From Megachile rotundata (Eukaryota; Arthropoda; Insecta; Hymenoptera; Megachilidae): 64,000 bases of DNA. Shown piece by piece: positions 12,421-25,700 of the stretch (position 1 is the first letter of the stretch; every line of letters starts with the position of its first letter). Made by a program: the position numbers and the translations under genes. Under the pieces are notes generated by a model that saw nothing but the letters and a program-made list of their open reading frames with translations, ran no database searches and was not told the origin of the DNA. The DNA is taken from assembly GCF_050947335.1 (NCBI RefSeq), contig NC_134983.1, forward strand, positions 2,170,001 to 2,234,000. Direction: 5' to 3'.

Positions 12421-13379
12421 CATATAACTTACCGTAAAAACTTCCCCGGCCAACAACTGTTTTTAATGATAAACTAAGTCCTGTTTTTATAAAAAAAACG
12501 TGTCGTGATAGTCTGAGCGTTAAGTCGTATGCAACAAAATGGTAGATATTTTGAACAGAAAGATGCGATTATTCAAACCAAGAATTTTTGTATGCTAATT
12601 TTCACGTTGCGCTTTGAGACGATTCTTGTTTTAACTTTCAAAATGTAGAGTATGTAGATTCTTGATCAAATTTCATTTTGTTCCACACTTTATACAATTT
12701 GTAGCACTAAATTCGATTAATTTATCATAATCATTACGTACGTTCACAAATTTACAAAATTTGATTATATGTATTTTTCTTTGATTTCCAAACAGACTTA
12801 TAAAACTTTACCTATAGCTACTTACATTTCAATTTTGTACAAACAAAATGTCATGCTTGTTAAGGTATTTATCTAGTCTAATTTAGGTTAAAGAAGCGAT
12901 AAGTGGATAATGTAATTATGCTATTGGATTAAGTTAGGTTAAATTAGCTTAAATTAGGTTGTATTATATGAGACAATTATGCAACGCAGGCCATGCCAGC
13001 ACGAAATGTAATTGCAACGTGAAACATAAATGAAATTTTCTAGAAATATCTCGAAAATAATGGCGAGGCGACGATAACATGCTTAGAGAAAAATTATTCA
13101 AAATAGTGGACCTGATAGCATATTTCTAGGTTATCGAAATCGACAAGTAATCGATAAAGTATATAATTACCTTCTATTGCGCTCCCGCACAATAAAATAA
13201 AGGTACAATTTTTTATATCACGCACATGGGCACAGGTAAAAAACAGACGCAAAAGATTAAATCATGTAAATCATTTTCTGCGAACTCAGGATAAGGTATA
13301 CTTGTTCTCGATATCAAGTGACGATATAATATAATACTTACTTGGATCTCATCAGTAGTTCTGATGTCACTGCAGATAG
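12421..13379. other. AT-rich intergenic DNA, nothing recognised
   Basis: Contains several TTAGGTTAAATTAG-like short runs around 12880-12965 but no gene. It might include decayed flanks of the ISXO2-like element. Confidence 0.5.
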
Positions 13380-13846
13380 TTTGACGGGTCAGTAAAGCAA
13401 GGAAGGGAGGGATGGATCACGGCCGGGCATGGGGGATGCGAAGGATAAAACGGAAAAAGAGGGAGAGATCCTGGTCGGCCGGCTATTCCGTAGACGGCAC
13501 ACTGTCTCGCAGGACACGTGATTCGACGCTTTCGCGAAATGTGTAACTCGGTGCTGTAACACGTCACAAGTTCGCCCCATTTCATTTCCTCTTTTTTTCT
13601 TATTTCGGTTCGCCCTGAGGCACCCACGAGATTTTCCTTGTGTTCCCGAGGATTCCCTTTCGTGCGCGTGAACACCGGCGCGCCTTTCCGGCCGCAACTT
13701 CCAGAACGAGTGACGCAAGTGAAGTGACACCGTCGATATTATATCGTCGGACGGGTCCCGTGTACAGAAGATTCATCGTTAGCCGGTAATTATTTCATAT
13801 CAATCCTTCGAGCTATACTTAAGATTCCACAATCGAACGATCCGAC
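13380..13846 (+). promoter_or_regulatory. GC-rich island ending in a splice donor: candidate promoter/first exon
   Basis: A ~470-bp island that is clearly GC-richer than its surroundings. It has a purine-rich start, CACGTG at about 13516, and an end at TCCGAC|GTAAGT, a consensus 5' splice site with GT at 13847-13848. Two overlapping minus-strand frames of about 100 codons exist, but their products are low-complexity and match nothing I know. The simplest reading is a + strand promoter with an untranslated first exon, possibly of the cyclase gene 26.8 kb downstream or of a non-coding RNA. This is inference only. Confidence 0.3.
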
Positions 13847-14969
13847 GTAAGTGACATGTGATCGGCTTCTAAACAAGCCACTTGTGCTCTCTTTACTATT
13901 GTGCCCGGTGATTATGAAAGTGGTCCAAGGCAAAAACCAAACAGAATTCGGTTTTTTCGCGTATTACGTTTAAGGTGACTATCCGTACAGTATTGCTTCT
14001 TTGACAATCCTATCGCATCATTTTTCTGTACTGATTTTGCTTTTAGAGCATGCCGATAATTTATTACGCAAATACTGTATACCCGTTTATTACGCCCGAT
14101 TTTTTGTACTCAAGATGAAACGTTATTTAAATTTAGTTTTTATAATTCAGATTCAATTTTAAAGAGCATTTGAATTTAGTCTTCATGATTTAGATAAAAA
14201 TTCTAGCTTTATGTAAACTTAGATTTTATAAATGGGACGAAAGTTTTAATGAAATAATGTCTAAAATAAAGTTAAAACGTCATTTATCTAAGTAAAGATT
14301 TAGTTGTGTAGATTAAAATTTTAACTCTACTCCTTATTTACTTTGCTATTTTTCAATACAAGGTTCGACTTAACATGCAGTTTGAAATTAAATTATTTAA
14401 GTGGCGGAAACCGTTTACATGCGTTATAATAGTTTTTTTTTATAGCAACTTTAAAAATTAGGAGTTGCTTTATTTTCCTGCACTTTATTCCGTTTTTAAA
14501 AATGAAGGAACATAACATGAATTTGATTTAATTAGACGATTACTTTTTTGACATTTTATTTAAATAGCGTTGGGTGGAGTAGGATGTAAGTAAACTACTT
14601 TAGTTTAACTAAAGTTTAGGCTATTACTGTATAACCAGTGCGATGTTTGAGACAAATAAATTTGAAGATCAGATAATTCTTTGTATGACATATTTATAGT
14701 ATATGGATAATATTTATATTGTTTTTGTTATCTCATTTATGTAATACAGTTACAATCTACAGTATTTTATTAACTATTTTTGTTGCAATCTACATAATTA
14801 CAAACGTTTATATAATCAGAATAATAAATTTAGAGACATACAACGAAAAAAGGCTATTTTTAAATTTGATATCAACGTGATTTTTATGGTATAATCGAAT
14901 ATTTAGTAATTATTTATTTTCTACTAATTTGGCAAAATGATCATGGAACTTTAGACAGATATCAAACTA
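13847..14969. other. AT-rich DNA, nothing recognised
   Basis: If the island at 13380-13846 is a first exon, this is intron sequence. No motif otherwise. Confidence 0.5.
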
Positions 14970-16586
14970 CACTAGTCAAAAAAATTAAGGGAACAGAAAA
15001 ATTTCTTAAATTTTTAGGTCATTTTCAAATTGATCTGCCTCCGTTGAAATTCATCACAGAAGACATCCAGAATAGTCATTTTGAAGCTTCAGGTCTCTAG
15101 TTTTCGACCCTTTATCTCAAAAATTTGTTGAGCCTATTATCATTAATAAAACATACAAAAAATCGCGATGAAAAAATTTTAGAATTTTTTTTCTTTTTTT
15201 TAAGGTTTATACAGACATAGAAAAATTTTTGTTTACCTATTCGTCAATACACTGGAAACCGATTTAGATTAGTCCAGGACAATGCTCGACCACATACAGC
15301 GAACGCTACAAAACGGTTCCTGTCGCAACACCGAATTAATACGCTACCACATCCAGCAATGAGCCCAGATCTCAATCCAATTGAACACGTTTGGGATATG
15401 ATGGGGCGTCGATTGCGAACGGACTATCCACATTTACGGAATTTACGTGTGCTGGAAAATGCGCTTCTTCGAATTTGGAACCAAATTCCCTAAGCCGTAA
15501 TACGGCGATGCATTAATATGCGTGAACATTTACAAGATGTAATTAACAACCGTGGTGGTAATACTCGATATTAAATTTACAAGTCCTCTAATTTTTATTG
15601 AAAAAACAAAATTACACTCACCCGCGCAGCGCAGACATTGCTGCAGACGCACATACCAGCGCGCGCCCACGTTCAGATACCTACATATACACGGCACACA
15701 TATACACGAACTCACACACACAAGAGGAAGCGTAAATCCGACCTCCTCAGGCTAAAGCATTCTTTAAAAATTCAGCAATAGTACCGGAAAATGTAGAGGC
15801 ACAAACTTTTTTATCCAACAAACGGATTAGTCGCGGATCGGAGCAGTAATGACGTTTCCTTAACTCTTTTCGTTTAAATTTCAAAGTTTGATCCATCGGT
15901 TTATAGGGAACAAAGAATCGGAGCCATTTGAAACTTCGCATACAATTTGTGGGCAATATGAGCTCAAGAAAAAACCTAGGCGTAATCATTGCAATACTTA
16001 TTTACAAAGATACCGCAACTTTTGTAATTTGAGGAAAAAACACCGTTTTTTGACGTTTTTTTACATCAATATTAAGCATAAAAAAAAACCATATAATCAA
16101 AAACTGATATACCCATCTTAAAGGGTACTCTCTCCGCTTTCTGGAATCTTATTTACAATTTCTGTTCTATGGTGGGTTCATGAGATAATGACTATCAAAG
16201 GAAAAAGCGTCATTTCGGCTTTGGTAGCTCATAACTTTGTGACCTATCGTCGAAACGAACTTCATGGACGTGCAAATTATAGGGGAAGGAACAGGGAACA
16301 GCAGTCTAGAAGTGGTATTAATCAAAAAAATTTTTCTACGTCTGTACAAACCTTAAAAAAAAGAAAAAATATTCTAAAATTTTGTCATTGCGATTTTTTG
16401 TATGTTTTATTAATGATAATAGGCTCAACAAATTTTTGAGATAAAGGGTCGAAAACTAGAGACCTGAAGCTTCAAAATGACTATTCTGGATGTCTTCTGT
16501 GATGAATTTCAACGGAGGCAGATCAATTTGAAAATGACCTAAAAATTTAAGGAATTTTTCTGTTCCCTTAATTTTGTTGACTAGTG
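14970..16586. mobile_element. Tc1-like element with ~265-bp inverted ends
   Basis: The termini begin CACTAGTCA and are flanked by TA at 14968-14969 and 16587-16588, the Tc1/mariner target. The inverted repeats are long: about 14970-15235 pairs with 16322-16586 with few mismatches, including the GGTCATTTTCAAATTG and GGTCGAAAAC tracts. Between them lies the C-terminal third of a DD34E transposase (15242-15574), then about 750 bp without any recognisable transposase. The N-terminal DNA-binding half is missing, so the element is non-autonomous. The 15575-16321 segment is unexplained filler, part of it a CA/GC-rich patch at 15610-15720. Confidence 0.88.
15242..15574 (+). pseudogene. Tc1-family transposase, C-terminal fragment
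   Basis: 111 codons in one frame. They contain RLVQDNARPHT with the second catalytic Asp, then SPDLNPIEHVWDMMGRRL with the catalytic Glu exactly 34 residues later (DD34E). The standard Tc1 C-terminus follows, ending NNRGGNTRY and a stop at 15572-15574. One premature stop lies at 15491-15493 (IP-stop-AV). The first catalytic Asp and both helix-turn-helix motifs are absent. Confidence 0.93.
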
Positions 16587-16784
16587 TATTAATATATCAT
16601 ATCACATGTCCTATTCCATTTTTTAACATTTACTTTAAATGTCGATAAACAATTTTAATATCAGCATGTACCATGTTTAATGCTCGAAGCTCATTGAATT
16701 ATAATATACACCTAAGTCAAATGTAGGTTTTTTTGTTCGTAAAGTTTACCCACATATAACAGATTTTTTACGTAAATTTTTTTA

Positions 16785-17045
16785 ATTGTGGAATCTCTGA
16801 ATTTCTAAATTTCTAAATTTTGGAATTTCTGAATTTCCAAATTATCAAACGTCTAAATTGCTAAATTTCGATGTTTCATTCGATTTAAATTCATAAATTA
16901 AAAAATAAATTAGAAAATTAAGAAATTCAGAAATACAGAAGTGTGGGAATTTGGAAATTTGAAATTCTTATGTACATATTTATATTTCCAAATTACTAGA
17001 TTCTTAAAGTCGTAAATTTGGAAATTTTTAAATATATTTGAAATA
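16785..17045. repeat. AAATTTC-type degenerate simple repeat
   Basis: Imperfect short units of TTTCTAAATTT. The middle part switches to the complementary AGAAATTTGG type near 16915, so the block is itself a loose inverted pair. Confidence 0.55.
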
Positions 17046-20000
17046 TATTTTTCTAATCTCAAATCTGCGGTGGAAGTGTTAAGTACTGCTTGTTTTTAGT
17101 TGTCTAATACTATTTTATCTTTATTCTTGTTGAATAAACACCATAAATTTTTCAACTTCATTGTTATACAATTCATTGTTTAGAGAACAATTTGAGTGAT
17201 ATATAAGATCGAAAAGCACGAAACCGTGAACTGGTAGATGCTTCTGAATAAATGCGTTTAAAAAATGTTTGTTTGGAGTTTAGTTTTCGTTTTCGAGACA
17301 GAAAACCATGTCGCTTACCACTCTATAACAGAATTGCAAATATTATTTCTTATCAACCATATTCGTTCTTGATCATAAATATATTTTCATAATTTGACAA
17401 TTTTATCTATAGAAATTAATTTTATCCTTTGAATATCGACTGAAATAAAATTAAACAAAAGGTTCCAAAACTTTAAGATTCAATTTTTAATTTGAGTTTG
17501 TTTTAAACAAGTTTTTATGAATATTAGTAAAATTATGGAAAATTGTACTTTGACAGCTTTTCATTAGTATATAAACAGTGCAACTTTTTGGATAGTACTG
17601 TATATGTGTTTTATAATTATGAAATGTGTGACCACATATCACATTGTCTTATATGATAGAAACCGCTGCAATATCAAAGGATTTTACGTCTAAAAATGAG
17701 TCGAAAATGTGAAATAAAATTTTTCCACACATACCTTTATTTCCAGGAAAATTTAGTTGTAATATTCACCAAATTATTTGAAAGAAAATTTATTTGTAGT
17801 CAGACAGTTGACAATTTTAACTATTCTTTTATCAATTCAATAATGAATAGATATTATACATCGTTTATTGTAAATCAATAAATGTCATTAGTAATATTGC
17901 TAAATTATATTACGCGCCAGTATTTTTGTAACATTGATACTTATTTATAGTTTTAAGCAAACCTATCATACTATGTATAGATTAGTATATCAACAATGTA
18001 ATAATCCATAATATATTTTAGTAGTGTCAATATATATATATATATATCAATTAATTTAAATTGTGTGTTGATTGGTAAATGAAAAGTTTGTTGTAGATAT
18101 TATTTTCTTTGTTGTAAACGAATTCTTTTCCAAATATTTTGAAAAATTTTTGTATATAATTTTCTAAAAACAAAAACGCATATGAAAAATATTATTGTAT
18201 ATTGTATATTTACTTATTTATTCACTTAGAATCAGCTCCTTACATTACAACAATTTTCTATCGCTATTGTTCCGTTTATGGCAGTATAGCGAAAGTCTAC
18301 CGAAGTACATAAGATTGTTGAACAATAACGAATGAAAATTGATATGATTTCGAATAATTTATTATTCGAGTTTCTCCAGTTATTCATTATTCAACCTTCA
18401 ACCGTTATTTGTTATTTATTACTTCTTATTTACGTTTTTCTTCAACAACGAAATGCTATTTACATTATCTACCTTATAATTTGTATTTACCAAATAATTT
18501 GTATTTCATCAACGTTTGTGAGTAAACAGTTCTTCACTTCAGCTATCACAGTTACTTTTATAAATTACTTTTTAAACGCACGATTATTTTTTATACAGTT
18601 TTATTCATTTATTCGTTTATTATATGAAATTCGAGTATTTTAATAATACAAGACATTGTTGAAATTGCTATTTAAGTATTACTGTACTTGAGTACATCTT
18701 ATTGTTAGTATTTGATAGTCCGATTATTTGAGAATTTGAAATCCGAATATTTTAACAATGTATGTATTCATACATTCGATAATTTGAAAATCGAACATTA
18801 GAGTTTTTGAAAATTTAAAATGCAAATATTTCAATTTGACGAGATTTGAAATGGAATATTTTAGTGTTCGATGTATTTGAGGGTTCAAAAAATCGAAATT
18901 GGAATAATTAAGTATTCAAAAACTGGAATACTTGAAGTTTGAGTACTTGAGTATTTACGGACTTGAAATTTGTCGTATTTATTATCTGTATTATATGCGT
19001 GTTGTACATAATCTATTACAATAAATAAAAAAAACTAAACAATTTGAACGTATCAAAAGTTATGAACACATAACACTGATTGTTATATTAATTCAAGAAA
19101 ATTTCAGCAATTATGTCAGTATAAATTTAACTACAGAACATAAAGTGTTGAAGAAACATTTGCAGGTGAATACATTAATTTACAAGTAATGGTCGATAAT
19201 TAATTCGGAATAAAGAGTGATCGTTCAAAAGTTTTGAAACATTATTTCGATATTGTTCGTTGAAAATGCCGAGACGCATCTTCGGAGCAGATTTCATGAT
19301 GCGTACTTGAAAAAAACATGCAAGACATGCATGCGTTATTACACGAAATGTAAAAACGTAAATACAATGCGAGCGAAACGCTGTCGTTGTAGCATTGAAC
19401 ATGCAAAAGAAAGAGCATCCCAAAATCGTATATTAGTCATTAAAATGCTTTCAGTGCGGGAGGGAATAAAATTGTGAACAAACCACTTTATTTGAGTGAT
19501 AGGATTTTTGCAATTAATAACAGAAGAATTCTTTTGGATGACATAAAAGTTGACGTCTTTTGTATTTTTGAACCTCTAAATATTTTTCCATTTTTACGTC
19601 GTACGAACTGTTCATATGATAGAAATTTTTTGCGATTCTTATCACTATCAAACATCAGTACGTTAACTTAAAAGATTGCAAGTGCATTTATATATAAACT
19701 AAAATTAGAGTGTTATTGGTATTGTATCAAATTATATTTGACTCATTGGTATTTCTTTTATTTGCTTCCTAACGTTAAAAAATGTGAAACTAATTATAAC
19801 CAATGTTATTTAACTAAAAGGTATTGATGTGTTATTTTTAAGCGAAATTGTTTTACTGTCGGTATTTTATACCAGCGTAAATTTTAGTTTTAATGCATTC
19901 AATTACAGTATTATAATAAACACTGGAATTGTTATTAACTTTATACTAAATTCATTCCTTGCGGTCACCCTTTTCATAACTCGTTTGTCAGAAAGCGAAA

Positions 20001-21169
20001 AATTTCATTTTTTTTCTTCACTGCTAACATTTATGGTACAAGGAAAAATTTTCTTCCAAAAATAAACTCTAAAACTGAAATGAGATTTATTTACTCTGAC
20101 TGAACATCTCACAATATTTCTCATTGCAATAACAATGAAGGTTTTTCATAATTTCATTTATTTCAAAATTTTTATCATACACTGTTATTGTGTTTATGTA
20201 TAACTTATACCTTTATTTAACTATATATTTTAGTTTACTACAATTTTAATATTCGAGTACCATTTTACATATCTCGCAGACAATTCTATTTATTATCATA
20301 AATTACAAATTTTACTTATTACTGGTATTACTTTCTCAGCTGTTATAACATATACTTAGTAATCTATTTAACTCGACTATTTTTCATCATTTTATTAGTT
20401 ACAAGTACAAATGGATATTTTGAAAAAAAGGTATAACATTTCAGGGCGGAAATTAGTCTTTTACATTCACGAATGGAAATCCTCCATAAGATTCGTTTCT
20501 TTATATACTATTCTATCTATTTTTCCCATATCACAGCTTCATACTTTTTTAGCAAACGTTTGCAGAAATTGATTTATATAAAAAAATATGTCGGACCTTA
20601 AAAAAATACGCATTTGCGTTTCTTATTTCTTTCAAAATAATATTTTATTTCAACACATTATTGTTGATGCATATATTTGTTTTTACATAAATGTTTGGAA
20701 CATTATACGTTAAAAGATATTAGGATACAATAATAAATAAATTGATAGTTCGTAAAATAGTTTTAATTTTTGTAGAAAAAACGTCTCATTTTGAATTTAA
20801 AATACATATATCATCAATTGTTAACTTTTTTGACATCATAATCGAATATTTTTTAATACAGAATTTCGAAAGATACAATCTTAAGATGATCTTTACTGTT
20901 GTGGCTTAATTATCTCTCGAAAATATAGGAATTTTCTGTCGAAGTGCTTTTTGTATCTTTAAAAGAATAAGATAAATTAATGATGGACTGGTCTGTATGA
21001 TACCTTAGTATAGTAACTTATGATGCATAACACTTACATTAATGTATTTACATATCATGTGTTAAGAGTTTAATGCAGAACGTATTAATGTTGTTGTCAA
21101 TAATTTAAAATAATAAGTAGTCAAGAATATTGGTTTGTATACAATATATCAGGACTTTAATTTAATAAC
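17046..21169. other. AT-rich intergenic DNA, no gene recognised
   Basis: Open frames at 18332-18643 (103 codons, hydrophobic) and 19253-19477 (Cys-rich) have no recognisable motifs and lie in ordinary AT-rich sequence. A further loose TATTTGAAA-type repeat lies at about 18720-18970. Confidence 0.5.
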
Positions 21170-22110
21170 AAAGTATAATTTTGTATATTTGATTGTAAAT
21201 TTTCACGTCAAAAAGTAAATTTGATAGACTAGAAAAATATCATTTCCTTAAATTAACCACGAACTTTAATTTAACTACTAACCAATCTTAAATTATTAAC
21301 TAAGATATTCGGTTTGCTTCTAACAAAATAGGAGTTTTACATAAAAAATAAAATAAAACCTCATCTAAACTGTATCTGATTGCAAACATTCACCGTTCAA
21401 TCCGCTAGAATCTTCTTAATCATCACAAATGACGCCATCAACAAATTTGGTTTCACAAGTTTAATATAATAAAATAAATACAATTATGCGTATCGAGATA
21501 TTAAACCTTACATTACACGAGCCAACAAATTACTACTTCTTTCAATAATGAAAAATAATCGTACAATAAAAATCGGTTTACACATACTCTCTCAAAATTA
21601 AAATATAATAACAAAATACAATTCTCTATACCTGCTATAAGACATTCATCAAAAGTAAGTTTCATGTGTTATCAAATTCAATACAATACATGATCGGTTT
21701 ACATTGTAATGCATAGGACAAAAATATAGTAGTTGAAATATAATTTTGCACATTTGGTCTTAAATATCCTTCACAAATTTCAAATTTCGCAGATCATAAA
21801 ATTAATACTTTTCTTAACAATTTCAAATCATCATTTAACCAAATCAGTTTACGCACAATATTTCACAACTTTAGTATAACTATATACAATTTTACGTACC
21901 AGATAGTATACGTCCATCATAAACATTGAATATTTGACTTAATATTTCTTTTAATAATTTAAAAAAATTGAACAACAAATTTACATATAAGTACTATTTA
22001 AAAACTGCAATATAATAGCAAAATACAATTTTGTGCATCAGATATTAAACTTTCATTATAAAAATTAAATTTTACAGATCATAAAATTAATATTTCTGTC
22101 GAACAAGAAA
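21170..22110. repeat. Degenerate ~140-bp satellite-like array
   Basis: A core of the form CAATTTTGTGCATCAGATAT followed by TTAAACTTTCATTA recurs near 21480, 21619, 21740, 21887 and 22022 (spacings about 139, 121, 147 and 135), with an older copy near 21176. Units have diverged but share order and orientation, including a downstream GCAGATCATAAAATTAATA tract in two of them. Confidence 0.55.
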
Positions 22111-22347
22111 ACTAATAATTTTTAATGACAGGCCAACAATATCAGTAATGTCGCAGAACGTTTGATGAATTATTACGATTTTTTGAAATCTTCAAAAGTG
22201 TTGAAATCTCTCCCATAGAGAAGTTCTCTGTCGATGGTGGCCGAGGTTTACAACAGTGCCCGTTAGAGCAAAATCATTAATCGGGAGGGTAGGTGTTTAT
22301 TTCAGGATATTTTTCTAGTGACTCTGCGGTCCTCCGCTAGTCGATCA

Positions 22348-22506
22348 TATAAATAGAAGTTGCAGATGCGGCTGCGAGATATGTGTGCTTCCGAATGCAC
22401 CGATCGTTAGAAATTAATTGTGAGAGGGAGAGGGAGAACGGGAAAGAATATCGTTTAGTATTATGAAATTCGAGTGATACGCTACGACAATGCTGTAATT
22501 ACTTCC
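22348..22506 (+). promoter_or_regulatory. Candidate core promoter plus untranslated exon
   Basis: A canonical TATAAATAG lies at 22348-22356 inside a GC-richer patch (22200-22510). About 30 nt downstream is a plausible start near 22378. The following sequence has no good reading frame and ends at CTTCC|GTGAGT, a strong splice donor with GT at 22507-22508. The next convincing acceptor on this strand that leads to a gene is TTGTAATAG at 40581, just before the cyclase start codon. This is a reasonable candidate for the cyclase first exon, but RNA evidence is needed to choose between it and 13380-13846. Confidence 0.3.
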
Positions 22507-24565
22507 GTGAGTGGAAATTATTTTTCTTTATTAATTACCGATGAACTTGTTCCGCGGTAAGGGTAGCCTTTTTAACTTTTGTTTCAACTGTCGTCTTTCA
22601 ACTTTCAATCACTGTCGTTCAATTAGAAAAACACTTGGTAAGATTAAAAGATTGTGTTTCATCTGTCATTTACATGTGCACAATTTAGATATTTTGTACA
22701 TTTGTCGGTGTAGAAGGTAAATTTGTAATCGTTGGCTACGAATTAATTGCATTCCATTCAATTTAGAAATCTCTTCTCCGACGACATTAAATGAATTTAT
22801 TTAATAGATCACATTACATTAACACTTTTTAGGTATTTATGTAGACATAATTGAATATGAAGTTAAATATTACATTATACAATTAACTGTTTATTTAAAT
22901 TAATTTTAATTAAATTAAATTACATAAGTTAATTTTGTGATATTAGTAGATTAAATTAAATTCAGTTATAAATATATAATTATTGATACTATCTTGTTTA
23001 TGTTACCTTCAGTGACTGTGTATATCAGAGTAATTTATTTTTGAAGTGTTAATTTACTTATTTTTCATTGCACTGTAGGTTCGCCTTTAATGCTAATATA
23101 AAGATATTACTTATTTATTTCAAGACATTATTTTCATAGTAATTTAATTATTTATTTTAATATTGCATTCTATCTTATGAAGTTACTTATATGAAAATAA
23201 GATTTTACGATATAGATCCAGAAACTCGGCAATGGTGTCCCGCCTAGCGTTCAATTATGTACAGTCATAAATCATCATCAATTATATCGTAAATGGAAAC
23301 ACTTAAAGATCCCATTAACGAACTACTATATGTATTACTTATTGAAGATACATTTATAATATTATAAACGCATTTTCTACATTAGTATAGCAAAAATAAT
23401 ACGACAAAGTGAAAAGATAAACAGTCATTATTGCATAATTATATATGCTGAAATCTTTCAATGTATAAAATATAAAAGATCTATTTTGATTATTTCTTGA
23501 AAACTTGTATTGGAAATAAAAATAAATATAAATATAAAAATTATGATAGACATTTACATATACAATACACATTAATATCTATATATTATATTAGCCATAC
23601 TTATAAAACAAGTATTGTTCATTTGTGTTTTTTTATTAATGTACTTTTACTTTGTTGTTTGTTTGTAGTTTTGAAAGTCAATTTTAAAGGTTCGAAATAT
23701 TAGTTGTACGTAAAAAATCACATATTTCAGTGACCAAAAATGAGGAACTGCAAACGAGTGGGTCTATATTGACCCACTTATAAGCCAATGCTGCACTCTT
23801 AAATCGTTGAATCTTCAAAGGGTTAAAACAAAAAATTACTTCGTATAATAACATGCTTATTTATTAATATATAATGTGACATTAATTACTTATCGCGATA
23901 ATTAAACCGACAAGTAGGAAAATCGAAGTAGGTAATTGCATTAATCCTTATATATTCTTATTCTGTTTTTAATAGAAAAATTGCAAAAAAGAAAATTATT
24001 AACGAATTCAATTAACAAACAATATAATTATTGGCAAATGGACAAATTTAATTTAATAGAATGTTTGTACTTGTTTAACGAAAATTGGGTTCTATATAAT
24101 TATTACAGTTTTTTTTTGTTGGAGTTTTAAATTATTTGTTTATCAGATAGTTTATCAGGAAGGAAAAAAGCTAAAGAAAACGAAAAATAAAGATTTATGA
24201 AACTTTTAATTTAATGAATCTGACATTTTCTCATGAAGCTACAATGAACTCTTGCTTTCATAATCTTTTCAGTTGCGCGCTGCGGTTTAGCAAAATTATT
24301 ACCTGTGAAAAATGGAAACTTTGAAACTAATTATCTGAGAAATTACAAAATCCACTTGTAAGCAACAAACAGCTACCATTTTAACGAAAACGACCATTAG
24401 TCTTAATGCGTACTAATTAAATTTTAGATATGTATTAGCGAAAATCGTTTCTTGGCTCAAAGGTAGGAACAAACTTCAAATTTTATTACGTTACTTGTGA
24501 AATAAAAGGTTTAAGTTGCTATCATACGGTTAGAATTTCAATTTTTTGTGTTAAAAAATGATATA
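22507..24565. other. AT-rich DNA, nothing coding
   Basis: No coding sequence recognised. One possible piggyBac-like terminus is listed separately at 23757-23826. Confidence 0.5.
23757..23826 (-). mobile_element. Possible solo piggyBac-like terminus
   Basis: Read on the minus strand, TTAA is followed by CCCTTTGAAG, resembling piggyBac-type ends (TTAACCCTTTG). About 45 nt inside is a perfect 8-bp palindrome around GTGGGTC/GACCCAC (23757-23778), a common subterminal feature of such elements. No matching second end was found. Confidence 0.3.
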
Positions 24566-25003
24566 CAGGGTCTTCCAGTTTTTTCGTTAAAGTTTATAAT
24601 ATATTCTATTCGAAAAAATTAGAAAAGAACTAACATAGGGGTGCAAACGCATTATATAACAAATTATAACAAAAATATAAAATGACTGTTTTCTTACTCG
24701 ATATCACATACAAAGTGTTCCAGTTTTATTTGTAATACTTGACTAGAATGTTCGATAAGTAAAAATAAGAAAAAGTATTTACACGTAGAGTTTTGGAAGC
24801 ATTATTAGCAGTTAATAAAAAAATATGAAAACCAACAATTATTCGTAAGTAATATTCAAGAAAAACATCTTCCATTATCATTGCGTATATGCCTCTTAAT
24901 CTTCCAATAAACATTTAACAGCTTATGTTTATATTACATCTTTTATTATTTTTATTTGTAGAATATGGATATAAACTTTTACGTATAAAACTGGAACACT
25001 CTG
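24566..25003. mobile_element. MITE of a CAGG-TTCCAGTTTT family
   Basis: Inverted ends: CAGGGTCTTCCAGTTTTTTC at the left pairs with the complement of AAAACTGGAACACTCTG at the right. They are flanked by TA at 24564-24565 and 25004-25005. An internal, direct copy of the terminal motif (AAGTGTTCCAGTTTTATTTG, from 24713) lies about 150 bp in, so the element looks built from short tandem modules. No coding capacity. Confidence 0.7.
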
Positions 25004-25309
25004 TATATATATATGTGTGTAATCTACATTTAAGTGTAAGCTACAAGTGCTGTGTTGCTCAATAATACATACTAATTAACTACAATTTCGTGTGACAGAA
25101 GATGACAGTTCTACTAATGAAACTTCAGACTTAGTTGATGATTCAAATACGAATGCTATTAGTAGATACAAAACTAAATTAATTATATTAGTCGCAGATA
25201 ATTATATGGGAAAAAGATAGATTCAATTGTAAGGCAGAGTGAGCGAATCTTGGACAGTGGATGATTTTCTATTATATTTCAAATTTCGCAGGTGAATTCA
25301 AGAACTTTC

Positions 25310-25700
25310 GAAGTATGCACATTTCCAAATTTCAAAATTCACTTTTCAAGTCCTGAAACAACCAAATCAACAAATTTTCAAATTACCAAAATCACAAAAT
25401 TCTAAAATTCAAAACTTTACAACTTCCAAATCCTTTAATTTTTAAATTCTTAAATCTTCAAAGTTTTAAGTCCTAGAATTTTCTAATTTTTAAGTTTTTG
25501 AGTTCTCGAATTTTGAAATTGCAAAATTTAAAAATTTCTAAATTGTTGAAATTTTAAAGTAAAATATTTAAATCTCCAAGTCCTCAAAACTTGAATTTTT
25601 GAACTTCTAAGCTTCCAAATGTCTACATTTCAATGTTTCTAAATCTCTAAATCCATAAACTTCTATATTCTCAAATTGTTAACACTAATGCATTTCAAAT
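25310..25700. repeat. AAATTTC-type degenerate simple repeat
   Basis: About 390 bp of imperfect 8-12-nt units (TTCAAATT, CTAAATTT and the like). Same class as 1794-2135. Confidence 0.6.

Noticed and set aside
13367..13730. Minus-strand frames of 102 and 113 codons
   Set aside because: Same reason: overlapping frames in a GC-rich island, products without motifs. A + strand untranslated exon explains the region better.
18332..18643. 103-codon hydrophobic frame that could look like a membrane protein
   Set aside because: Phe/Ile/Leu/Tyr richness is what AT-rich random sequence encodes. No signal or family features.
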